64,000 nt of DNA from DATCMH01 sp036563505 (lineage in GTDB: Bacteria; Pseudomonadota; Alphaproteobacteria; Rhizobiales; Beijerinckiaceae), in the NCBI GenBank assembly GCA_036563505.1, contig DATCMH010000013.1, forward strand, positions 65,993-129,992, in the 5' to 3' direction. The position numbers and the translations under genes are program-made. Within the stretch, counting starts at the first letter, position 1, and each line of letters starts with the position of its first letter. The notes beneath the pieces are model-generated. The model did no database searches and was not told where the DNA came from. It saw nothing but the letters and a program-made list of their open reading frames with translations. Of this stretch, positions 1 to 7,528 are shown in pieces.

Positions 1-1
1 G

Positions 2-3000
2 TTCAGCTTCGAGGTGGTGCGACCCGTGGGCAGCCTCGCCGAGGCGGTCCGCGCCGTCTGCCTGATCCCCGGCGCGGGGGAGTTCGCCTACGACACGAAG
101 CCGGTGTCGCGGCTCCTCGGGCTCGGCGCCAGCGCTCCGGAGAACGTGCATCAGCTCCAGCGCGACACGGACATGGCCGCCTCGCTCGATGCCCTCCAGG
201 CCCTGTGCCCGAATGTAGGTCAGGTCTCCCTCGTCGTGAGCTGGTTCGGCGACGACCTGCGCGCGGGCCAATGCACCGTCGCGCCGCGGGTGGATCGGCT
301 CGACAAGGTCACCGTTCCGGAAGCCTGGTCGGTGGCGGGGCTCGCGCGGGCCGAGGCCCGGCTCGTGAGCACCGTGGAGGGAGCCGCGGCCTATGGCGGT
401 ACGCCCTCCGACGCGAGCACCGTCCGCGCGATCCAGGACCTGAAGGCGCGGGGCCTTGCGGTGGTGCTCTACCCCTTCGTCATGATGGACGTGCCGCAGG
501 CGAATGACCTGCCCGACCCCTGGAGCGGCGCGCCGGGCCAGCCGCCCTATCCCTGGCGCGGACGCATCACCTGTGACCCCGCTCCCGGACGCCCCGGCAG
601 CCCCGACGGGACGGCAGCGGCGGAAGCGCAGGTGGCGGCGTTCTTCGGCACCGCCGCGCCGGGTGACTTCGCGGTGTCCGGCACCAGCGTGACCTATTCC
701 GGCCCGGCGGAATGGAGCTTTCGCCGCATGGTGCTTCACATGGCCCATCTCGCGAAGGCCTCGGGCGGGGTCGACGGCTTCGTGATCGGCAGCGAGCTCG
801 TCGGTCTCACCCGGGTGCGCGGCGCCGGGACGGCCTATCCCGCCGTGACCGCGCTCGCCGCCATCGCCGCGGACGTGCGCGCGGTGCTCGGGCCCGAGAC
901 CAAGCTCACCTACGCCGCCGACTGGACGGAGTACGGCGCCCATGTGCGCGACGGCGGGGCGAGCCTGAGTTTCCCTCTCGACCCGCTCTGGGCGCATCCC
1001 GCCATCGACTCCGTGGGGATCGACTTCTACCCGCCGCTCTCAGACTGGCGCGACGGGCCGAACCACCTCGACCGCGCGGAGGCCCGAGGCCCCGCCGATC
1101 CGGCCTACCTCCAGCGCCGGGTCGCGGCGGGCGAAGCCTTCGACTGGTACTATGCCAGCCCGGCCGACCGGCTCGCGCAGGCGCGCATCCCGATCACCGA
1201 CGGAGCCTACGATCAGGTTTTCTCCTACCGGGCGAAGGACCTGAAAGGCTGGTGGGAGCGCGCGCATGTCGAGCGCCTGAACGGCGCCGTCACCGGCCCG
1301 ACTCCTTGGGTGCCGCAGTCGAAGCCGATCTGGCTTACCGAAATCGGCGTGCCGGCGGTCGACAAGGGGCCGAACGGGCCCAATGTCTTCCCCGACCCGA
1401 AATCCTCGGAATCCGCTCTGCCGCCCTTCTCGCGCGGCGCGCGAGACGACCTGATCCAGGTGCGGGCGATCGAGGCGATCATCGGCCGCTTCGATCCCGC
1501 GCGACCGGGCTTCGTTGAGGCCGACAACCCCGTCTCCGCGCTGAACGGACAGCGCATGGTGGACCCGGCCCGCACGGCGCTCTGGGCCTGGGACGCCAGG
1601 CCCTTTCCCGCCTTTCCTGATTTCGACCTCGTCTGGGCGGACGCCGCCAACTGGCAGACGGGACACTGGATCACCGGCCGGGTCGAGGGCATGGGCCTCG
1701 ATCGGCTGGTCGCGGCGATCCTCGCCGATCTCGGCCTGGAGGTGCCCGACGACATCTCCCTCGACGCCTATCTCGACGGCTACGTGCTGGATCGCCCGAT
1801 GTCGGCGCGGGACGCGCTCGAGCCGTTGGGCCGGCTCTACGGCTTCGATGCGCTCATGCGCGGCGGGACGCTCGCCCTCGTCGCCCGCGGCGCGGGCGAG
1901 GCCGTGGCGCTCGATGTGGGTTCGCTCGTCGAGGAGGAGCGAGGGCCGCGGCTCAAGCGCGGCCGGGCCCAGGAGACGGAGCTGCCCGCCGAGGTGGAGG
2001 TCGGGTTCACGGACGGAGAGGGCGAGTATCGCCGCGCGGCGGTTGGCTCCCGCCGCCTCGCGACGTCGAGCCGCCGGCAGGCGCGGGCCGATCTCGCGGT
2101 GGTGACCCGGCGCGCTGAGGCGCAGCGCCTCGCCGACGCCTGGCTACAGGACCTCTGGGCCCGGCGCGAGACCGCGGAGTTCGCCCTTTCGCCGCGACGG
2201 CTCGACCTCGAGGTCGGTGACGTGGTGGCCCTGCCGGGCGAGGCCGGACCGGCGCTCCACCGCGTCGAGCGCATCGCCGACGGGCCGACCCGGGCGGTCA
2301 CGACCCGGGCCGTCGAGCCGGCGGTTTTCGCGACCCCTGCCGGACGCTCGACCCCGCCCCGCCGTCCGCCGCCGCCTGTCCCGGGCCAGCCCACACTCTT
2401 CGTGCTCGACCTGCCCGCGCGGGGCACGGGAGCGGTGGTGCTGCAGTCGCTCGCGGTCGCGGCCGATCCCTGGCCGGGAGCGATGGGCCTCTGGCGCTCG
2501 GGCGATGGCGGCGTCACCTTCGATCTCCACGAGGTCGTCCAGGTTCCGGCCCTCGTCGGCCGCACCCTCGCCGCGCTCGGTCCCGGCCCGGTCTGGCGCT
2601 GGGACGCCCTGAACGCGGTCGAGGTCGAACTGTCGGGCAACGGGCTCGCCGCGATCTCCGACGAGGCGGCGCTGGCCGGCGGCAACCTCTTGGCTATCCA
2701 GGGTGCGGATGGCGCTTGGGAGGTGGTCTCGGTCGCGCAGGTCGAGCTCGTCGGGCCTCGCCGCGTTCGGTTGTCGCGGCTGCTGCGCGGGCTCGGGGGC
2801 ACGGAGGCCCTGGCCGGGCGGGTGCTCCCGGCCGGCGCTCCCGTCGTGGTGCTCGACGAGGCGATCGTGCCCCTCGCCGAGGATCTGAGCGATCTCGGCC
2901 GTCCCTGGCGCTACCGCGTCGGCTCTCTCGACCGGGGTCCGGGCGATCCGGCCGCGGTCGCGTTCGACGCGACGCCCGAGCCGCTCGCCCTCAAGCCCTT

Positions 3001-3325
3001 GGCGCCGGTGCACCTGTCTGCCCGGCGCATGGCGGACGGGGTGCGGGTGAGCTTCGTGCGCCGGGGCCGGCTCGACGCCGACGGCTGGGAGGCTGAGATC
3101 CCGCTCGGCGAGGAGCGTGAGGCTTACCTCCTGGAGATCCTCTCCGGCACCTTGGTGCGGCGGACCCTGAGCGGCGAGACCAGCACGATCCTGTATCCGG
3201 CCGCGCACGAGCTCATCGACTTCGGCGCGCCGCAGACGAGTCTTGCGGTCCGCGTGTCCCAGATCAGCGCCGCCGTCGGCCCCGGCCTGCCCGCGACGGC
3301 GGTTCTGCCGGTGGTGCCGGGCTAG
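2..3325 (+). CDS. GTA baseplate megatron / host-specificity tail protein (5' end cut by window)
   Basis: This is the large baseplate protein of an alphaproteobacterial gene transfer agent, equivalent to the tail host-specificity protein of the Rhodobacter GTA. The frame is open from base 2, so the gene begins upstream; about 1,107 residues are visible and the family is usually about 1,300. The visible N-terminal half looks like the GTA TIM-barrel domain, with stretches such as GGVDGFVIGSEL, SVGIDFYPPLSDW and PIWLTEIGVP near residues 255-450. A phage-tail-3-like region follows near residues 560-790, including AYLDGYVLDRPMSARDAL, and then the beta-rich C-terminal region of these proteins. It probably forms the distal tail hub that contacts the recipient cell wall. 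A DUF2793 gene lies downstream, as is usual at the end of GTA clusters. Family assignment is from remembered sequence features. Confidence 0.85.
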   Translation, partial: FSFEVVRPVGSLAEAVRAVCLIPGAGEFAYDTKPVSRLLGLGASAPENVHQLQRDTDMAASLDALQALCPNVGQVSLVVSWFGDDLRAGQCTVAPRVDRLDKVTVPEAWSVAGLARAEARLVSTVEGAAAYGGTPSDASTVRAIQDLKARGLAVVLYPFVMMDVPQANDLPDPWSGAPGQPPYPWRGRITCDPAPGRPGSPDGTAAAEAQVAAFFGTAAPGDFAVSGTSVTYSGPAEWSFRRMVLHMAHLAKASGGVDGFVIGSELVGLTRVRGAGTAYPAVTALAAIAADVRAVLGPETKLTYAADWTEYGAHVRDGGASLSFPLDPLWAHPAIDSVGIDFYPPLSDWRDGPNHLDRAEARGPADPAYLQRRVAAGEAFDWYYASPADRLAQARIPITDGAYDQVFSYRAKDLKGWWERAHVERLNGAVTGPTPWVPQSKPIWLTEIGVPAVDKGPNGPNVFPDPKSSESALPPFSRGARDDLIQVRAIEAIIGRFDPARPGFVEADNPVSALNGQRMVDPARTALWAWDARPFPAFPDFDLVWADAANWQTGHWITGRVEGMGLDRLVAAILADLGLEVPDDISLDAYLDGYVLDRPMSARDALEPLGRLYGFDALMRGGTLALVARGAGEAVALDVGSLVEEERGPRLKRGRAQETELPAEVEVGFTDGEGEYRRAAVGSRRLATSSRRQARADLAVVTRRAEAQRLADAWLQDLWARRETAEFALSPRRLDLEVGDVVALPGEAGPALHRVERIADGPTRAVTTRAVEPAVFATPAGRSTPPRRPPPPVPGQPTLFVLDLPARGTGAVVLQSLAVAADPWPGAMGLWRSGDGGVTFDLHEVVQVPALVGRTLAALGPGPVWRWDALNAVEVELSGNGLAAISDEAALAGGNLLAIQGADGAWEVVSVAQVELVGPRRVRLSRLLRGLGGTEALAGRVLPAGAPVVVLDEAIVPLAEDLSDLGRPWRYRVGSLDRGPGDPAAVAFDATPEPLALKPLAPVHLSARRMADGVRVSFVRRGRLDADGWEAEIPLGEEREAYLLEILSGTLVRRTLSGETSTILYPAAHELIDFGAPQTSLAVRVSQISAAVGPGLPATAVLPVVPG

Positions 3326-3350
3326 GGGACAAGGCGCGCCCGATCCTCAC

Positions 3351-3444
3351 CCCACCTGTCATGGCCGGGCTTGACCCGGCCATCTCGGTTCGTGGGTGGG
3401 CACGGCTTCACGCCGAGGTTCGCGGGTCAAGCCCGCGAACGACA
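3351..3444. repeat. Intergenic palindromic repeat, family A copy 1
   Basis: Two consecutive palindromes, GGCCGGGCTTGACCCGGCC and TTCGCGGGTCAAGCCCGCGAA-type, are joined by a short linker. A second copy with nearly the same order and linker lies at 15548-15642. It sits in the 367-nt gap between the GTA megatron and the DUF2793 gene. Confidence 0.85.
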
Positions 3445-3484
3445 TCGATAACGTTCTGAGCTGCCCGAGCCTACGCCCGGCACC

Positions 3485-3603
3485 CCTCATCCGCCCTCCT
3501 TGCGGAGGGCACCTTCTCCCGCAGAGGGGAGAAGGCGACGCGCCCAACCCTCTCCCCTTTGCGGGAGAGGGTGGCCCCGCGAGGCGGGGTCGGGAGAGGG
3601 GGC
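3485..3603. repeat. Intergenic palindromic repeat, family B copy 1
   Basis: Compound hairpin element: a short CTTCTCCC...GGGAGAAG palindrome, then CCCTCTCCC...GGGAGAGGG, then an arm reading CGGGGTCGGGAGAGGG. Related copies are at 15685-15738, 33941-34145 and 47183-47362. No gene is seen in the rest of the gap (3326-3692). Confidence 0.8.
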
Positions 3604-3692
3604 GCTCGCGAGAGCGAGCGCTCGGCCGCAAGGCCGATCAGCACCTTTCAACCTCCGCCCCGCATCCGCCACTCCCAACCCCGAGGCCTCCC

Positions 3693-5054
3693 ATGACCGC
3701 CACGCCCGCCCTCGGCCTGCCCTTGATCGCGGCGCAGCAGGCCCAGAAGCACGTTACCCACAACGAGGCACTGCTGGCCCTCGACGCCCTCGTCCAGCTC
3801 TGCGTCCTCGACCGCGATCTCGCGGCGCCTCCCGGCACCGGCGCGGACGGGGACCGCTACATCGTGGCAGGCTTGGGCACCGGCGCCTGGGCCGGCCAGG
3901 GCGGCAAAGTGGCGGTTCGGCTCGACGGCGCCTGGCGCTTCTTCGCGCCGCTCAAGGGCTGGCTCGCCTATCTCGCCGACGAGGGTGCCCTCGTCGCCTG
4001 GAATGGAACGGCCTGGGTCGACGCCATCGCTGCGATCGGTCCCCTGCAGAACGTGCCCCGGCTCGGGCTTGCCACCACGGCCGACGCCGCGAACCCTTTG
4101 AGCGCCCGCCTCAACGGCGCGCTCCTCACCGCGCGCCCCGTCGGCGAGGGCGGGACGGGCGACCTGCGTCTTGCGATTAACAAGGAGGACGCGGCCAAGA
4201 CCGCTTCCCTGCTCTTCCAGGATGCGTTTGCCGGCCGCGCCGAGATCGGGCTCCTCGGCGACGACGATTTCAGCTTCAAAGTCTCCGCCGACGGAACCGT
4301 CTGGACCGAGGCCTGGCGGGTCGACCGCGCGAGCGGCGCGGTATCCTTCCCCGCGGGAGCCGTCGTTACGGCGGGCCTGCGCAACCGGATCCTCAACGGC
4401 GGCTTCATGATCAACCAGCGCAACTATGCCTCGGGCGCCGCCCTCGCCGCCAACGCCTACGGCTTCGACCGCTGGAAGGCGGGGACGTCGGGCTGCACCA
4501 TGACCTTCAGCGTCGGGACGCCCGACGTCACGGTAACGATCACGGCCGGGTCGCTGCGCCAGATCGTCGAGGCCCGGGAAGTCGAGGGCGGCGCCTATAT
4601 CCTGTCCTGGTCGGGGAGCGCCCAGGGACGCGTCAACGGCGGCGCCTACGCCGCCAGTCCCATCCGGATCGCGGCGCTGCCGGCCAACACCGCGATCACC
4701 GTGGAGTTCACCGGCGGGACGCTGGCGCGGGTCCAGTTCGAGCCGGGCCGGGCCGCGACCCCCTTCGAGCGTCGCGGCGCCCTCGAGCTCCCGCTCTGCC
4801 AACGCTACTTCGCCGCGGTCGGGCACACCCACGCCTTCGTCTCGGGCGCGGCGGGGGCGGTGAACCATGCCGGACGGCCTCTGCCCATCGCGATGCGCGC
4901 GACGCCCACCGTTACCCGCGCGGCGACCTCGAGCACCAATGGCACCCTCGCTTCCACCGCGTTCGGGCCGGACTTCCTGCGCTCCACCCTGACCGCCACG
5001 GCATCCGGTTTGTCGGAATGGACGGGGACCCTGTCTTGCGACGCGGAGCTCTGA
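3693..5054 (+). CDS. DUF2793 domain protein, GTA-linked tail/adhesin-like
   Basis: The 453-residue protein begins MTATPALGLPLIAAQQAQKH, a typical DUF2793 start; this fixes ATG 3693 rather than the longer open frame upstream, which reads through repeats. The DUF2793 part spans about residues 1-125 (GDRYIVAG, GAWRFFAPLKGW). A middle segment of about 100 residues follows. The C-terminal 240 residues resemble phage tail-fibre or carbohydrate-binding ends (LRNRILNGGFMINQRN, then ELPLCQRYFAAVG). DUF2793 proteins are common next to GTA tail genes; a role in capsule or surface recognition is inferred. No signal peptide is seen, which fits a virion protein. Confidence 0.75.
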   Translation: MTATPALGLPLIAAQQAQKHVTHNEALLALDALVQLCVLDRDLAAPPGTGADGDRYIVAGLGTGAWAGQGGKVAVRLDGAWRFFAPLKGWLAYLADEGALVAWNGTAWVDAIAAIGPLQNVPRLGLATTADAANPLSARLNGALLTARPVGEGGTGDLRLAINKEDAAKTASLLFQDAFAGRAEIGLLGDDDFSFKVSADGTVWTEAWRVDRASGAVSFPAGAVVTAGLRNRILNGGFMINQRNYASGAALAANAYGFDRWKAGTSGCTMTFSVGTPDVTVTITAGSLRQIVEAREVEGGAYILSWSGSAQGRVNGGAYAASPIRIAALPANTAITVEFTGGTLARVQFEPGRAATPFERRGALELPLCQRYFAAVGHTHAFVSGAAGAVNHAGRPLPIAMRATPTVTRAATSSTNGTLASTAFGPDFLRSTLTATASGLSEWTGTLSCDAEL

Positions 5055-5099
5055 TCCCCATTCAGACCCTATTCAGTCCGCCCTTGCGAGGGTCCGGCC

Positions 5100-5399
5100 A
5101 TGCCGCTCGCGCTTTTCCTCCTCCTCCTGGCGGCCAGTCCCGCCCGCGCCGAGGGCGGCCCGGGCGCCTGCCTGGACACGGCGGAGATGCGGGACGCCGT
5201 CGAGGAGAAGGCGGTCATCGCGCCGCCGGTGGCGGTGATGGTCGCCCGCCGCGCGGTGCCGGGCGCGGAGGTGATCCGCGCGCGGCTGTGCCGCTCCGGC
5301 GAGGGCATGGCCTACCTGATCTCGGCCTTGCGCGAGGACGGCCGGCTCGTGCAAGTCGTCGTGGACGCCCCAACGGGGAAAGTGGTCGCCGTCCACTAG
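5100..5399 (+). CDS. Small secreted PepSY-like protein
   Basis: A 99-residue protein with a signal peptide of about 18 residues (PLALFLLLLAASPARAEG). The remainder resembles a single PepSY fold: a basic stretch with ARLCRSGEGMAYLISALREDGRLVQVVVDAPTGKVVAV at the C-terminus, where the G-x-Y-x-V pattern and the ending DAxTGKVVxV are PepSY hallmarks. It is followed 50 nt later by an OmpR-type regulator and its kinase. In proteobacteria small periplasmic PepSY proteins often accompany such pairs and may modulate the kinase or be its target; that link is inferred here from adjacency only. Confidence 0.65.
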   Translation: MPLALFLLLLAASPARAEGGPGACLDTAEMRDAVEEKAVIAPPVAVMVARRAVPGAEVIRARLCRSGEGMAYLISALREDGRLVQVVVDAPTGKVVAVH

Positions 5400-5449
5400 C
5401 GCCGCCATCGGACCCCAGAAACGCCGGGAAGACCTGAGGAAGAACCGCC

Positions 5450-6118
5450 GTGCGCCTGCTCGTCGTCGAGGATGAGAAGCATCTCAACGCCCAGATCGCC
5501 GCTGCCCTGGAGCAGGCGGGCTACGCCGTCGACACCGCGTTCGACGGCGAGGACGGGCAGTTCCTCGGCGAGACCGAACCCTACGACGCGATCATCCTCG
5601 ACCTCGGCCTGCCGAAGGTCGACGGCGTCTCCGCGCTCGCGGCTTGGCGCCGGGCGGGGGTGAAAACCCCGGTCATCATCCTCACCGCCCGGGACCGCTG
5701 GAGCGACAAGGTGCAGGGCTTCGACGCTGGCGCCGACGATTACGTCACGAAGCCCTTCCACATGGAGGAGCTTCTCGCCCGCGTTCGGGCGCTGCTTCGC
5801 CGCGCCGCTGGTCACGCCACGAGCGAGATCATCTGCGGTCCCGTCCGTCTCGACACCCGCTCGGGCCGCGTGGTCGTCGACGGCAGCCCCGTTCGCCTCA
5901 CCTCGCACGAGTACCGGCTGCTCTCTTACCTCATGCACCATACGGGGCGCATCGTCTCCCGCGCCGAGCTGACGGAGCACCTGTACGACCAGGATTTCGA
6001 CCGCGACTCCAACACGATTGAGGTGTTCGTCGGGCGCCTGCGCAAGAAGCTCGGCGTCGACGTGATCCAGACCGTGCGCGGCCTCGGCTACCTCATCGAC
6101 ACCAAAGCCGAGGCCTGA
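5450..6118 (+). CDS. OmpR/PhoP-family response regulator
   Basis: A 222-residue two-component response regulator starting at GTG 5450 (MRLLVVEDEKHL). The receiver domain covers residues 1-115, with acidic ED near residue 8, the phosphoacceptor Asp near residue 51 in DAIILDLGLPKVDG, and the switch Lys in VTKPF. The C-terminal winged-helix DNA-binding domain (residues about 125-220) carries LTSHEYRLLSYLM and the ending VQTVRGLGYLI-type sequence. The kinase gene begins 14 nt downstream, so the two are surely co-transcribed. Similar alphaproteobacterial pairs are often annotated PhoPQ-like, but no target or signal can be read from the sequence. Confidence 0.9.
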   Translation: MRLLVVEDEKHLNAQIAAALEQAGYAVDTAFDGEDGQFLGETEPYDAIILDLGLPKVDGVSALAAWRRAGVKTPVIILTARDRWSDKVQGFDAGADDYVTKPFHMEELLARVRALLRRAAGHATSEIICGPVRLDTRSGRVVVDGSPVRLTSHEYRLLSYLMHHTGRIVSRAELTEHLYDQDFDRDSNTIEVFVGRLRKKLGVDVIQTVRGLGYLIDTKAEA

Positions 6119-6132
6119 GAGGGCCCGCGCCG

Positions 6133-7512
6133 ATGCTCCTCGCCGGACGGCCGATCGCGGTTCGCCTCGCCGTCTCCTCCGTGTTCTGGAGTTCGGCGCT
6201 GCTGCTCATCGCGGGGCTGATCCTCTCGGCCCTTTACCGCGAGAATACCGAGCGCGCCTTCGACCAGCGTCTTCTGGTCTACGCCAACGATCTGGCCGCC
6301 GACCTCGTGGCCCCAGGCGAGCCGGACCGCCCTGATCTCGGCGCCGGCGACCCGCGCTTCGAGCTGCCGCTGTCGGGCTGGTATTGGCAGGTGCAGCGCG
6401 CCGATGCTCTGCCCAAGGACGTGCGCGCGTCCAAATCCCTGTTCGGCGGCGCGATCCCCTCCCTGGCGCCCGCCGAGGAGCGCCGCTTCGGCGAGATCCG
6501 GAAAGGCTATGGCCGCGCCCCGGATGAGCGGGAGCTGCGCGTCGTCGAGCGCGACATCGATCTCGGCGAGGACGGCCGCTTTCTGGTGCGCGTCGCCGGC
6601 CCCGCCGACGAGATCTCAGGCGACGTGCGCCGCTTCGTCATGGCGCTCGCCGTCACCTTCGGCCTGCTCGGCCTGTCGCTCGGCTTCACGACCCTGCTGC
6701 AGATCCGCTTCGGCCTGCGCCCCCTCGTGGCGCTGCGCAGCGCGCTCGGTTCGGTGCGCCGCGGCGAGGCCGAGCGCATTCCGGGCACCTACCCCCACGA
6801 CATCGCGCCGCTGGCGAGCGAGCTCAACCTCCTGCTCGAGACGAACCGCGAGATCCTGGAGCGGGCCCGCACACAGGTCGGCAACCTAGCTCATGCCCTG
6901 AAAACCCCCTTGAGCGTCATCGTCAACGAGGCCGACGCCGTGCCCGACGAGGTCGCCGCCCGCATCCGCGAGCAGGCGGCCCTCATGCGCGATCAGGTCA
7001 CCTACCATCTTGACCGGGCGCGCGCCGCCGCGCTGGCCGGCACCTTGGGCTCCGTCACGGAGGTCGAACCCCTCGTCGCGGGCCTGCTTCGCACCTTCGG
7101 CAAGATCTACCGCGACAAGGCCCTGGCCCTCGAAGCCGCCGTCGATCCGGCCGCGCGCTTTCGCGGCGAGCGGCAGGATTTCGAGGAGATGGCGGGCAAC
7201 CTCATCGACAACGCCTGCAAATGGGCCCGGACCGCCGTGCACGTCGAGGCCCGCGTCGTCGCGGACGGGGATCGTCCCCGTCTGGTGCTTTCGGTCAGCG
7301 ACGACGGGCCGGGCCTGAAGCCCGAGGAGCGGGCCGAGATGGTGAAACGCGGCCGTCGCCTCGACGAGACGAAGCCCGGCTCGGGGCTCGGCCTCTCCAT
7401 CGTCTCGGACCTCGCGGCCCTTTACCGCGGCGGGTTGCGTCTCGAAGAGGCCGAAGGCGGGGGCTTGCGGGCGGTGCTGGACCTGCCGGGTGCGACTGCA
7501 GGAGAGGGATAG
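6133..7512 (+). CDS. Two-component sensor histidine kinase
   Basis: A 459-residue inner-membrane kinase paired with the regulator just upstream. A first membrane segment lies at residues about 12-36 and a second at about 170-195; between them is a periplasmic sensor of about 130 residues. After a short HAMP-like linker comes the H-box NLAHALKTPLSVIVNEAD near residue 250, with the phospho-acceptor His. The ATPase region has N-box NLIDNACKWA, G1 DDGPGL and G2 GSGLGLSI. Length and order are typical of PhoQ-like EnvZ-class kinases. The gene ends 16 nt from the end of the convergent GGDEF-EAL gene, with no clear terminator between them. Confidence 0.9.
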   Translation: MLLAGRPIAVRLAVSSVFWSSALLLIAGLILSALYRENTERAFDQRLLVYANDLAADLVAPGEPDRPDLGAGDPRFELPLSGWYWQVQRADALPKDVRASKSLFGGAIPSLAPAEERRFGEIRKGYGRAPDERELRVVERDIDLGEDGRFLVRVAGPADEISGDVRRFVMALAVTFGLLGLSLGFTTLLQIRFGLRPLVALRSALGSVRRGEAERIPGTYPHDIAPLASELNLLLETNREILERARTQVGNLAHALKTPLSVIVNEADAVPDEVAARIREQAALMRDQVTYHLDRARAAALAGTLGSVTEVEPLVAGLLRTFGKIYRDKALALEAAVDPAARFRGERQDFEEMAGNLIDNACKWARTAVHVEARVVADGDRPRLVLSVSDDGPGLKPEERAEMVKRGRRLDETKPGSGLGLSIVSDLAALYRGGLRLEEAEGGGLRAVLDLPGATAGEG

Positions 7513-7528
7513 CGCGGGCCTCGTTCCG

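Noticed and set aside
3326..3692. CRISPR array suspected from repeated palindromes
   Set aside because: No regular spacing or unique spacers; the repeats are dispersed intergenic palindromes found at several loci.
1040..4868. Long minus-strand open frames under the GTA genes
   Set aside because: Biased Arg/Gly/Pro-rich translations without motifs; the + strand carries recognised GTA proteins.
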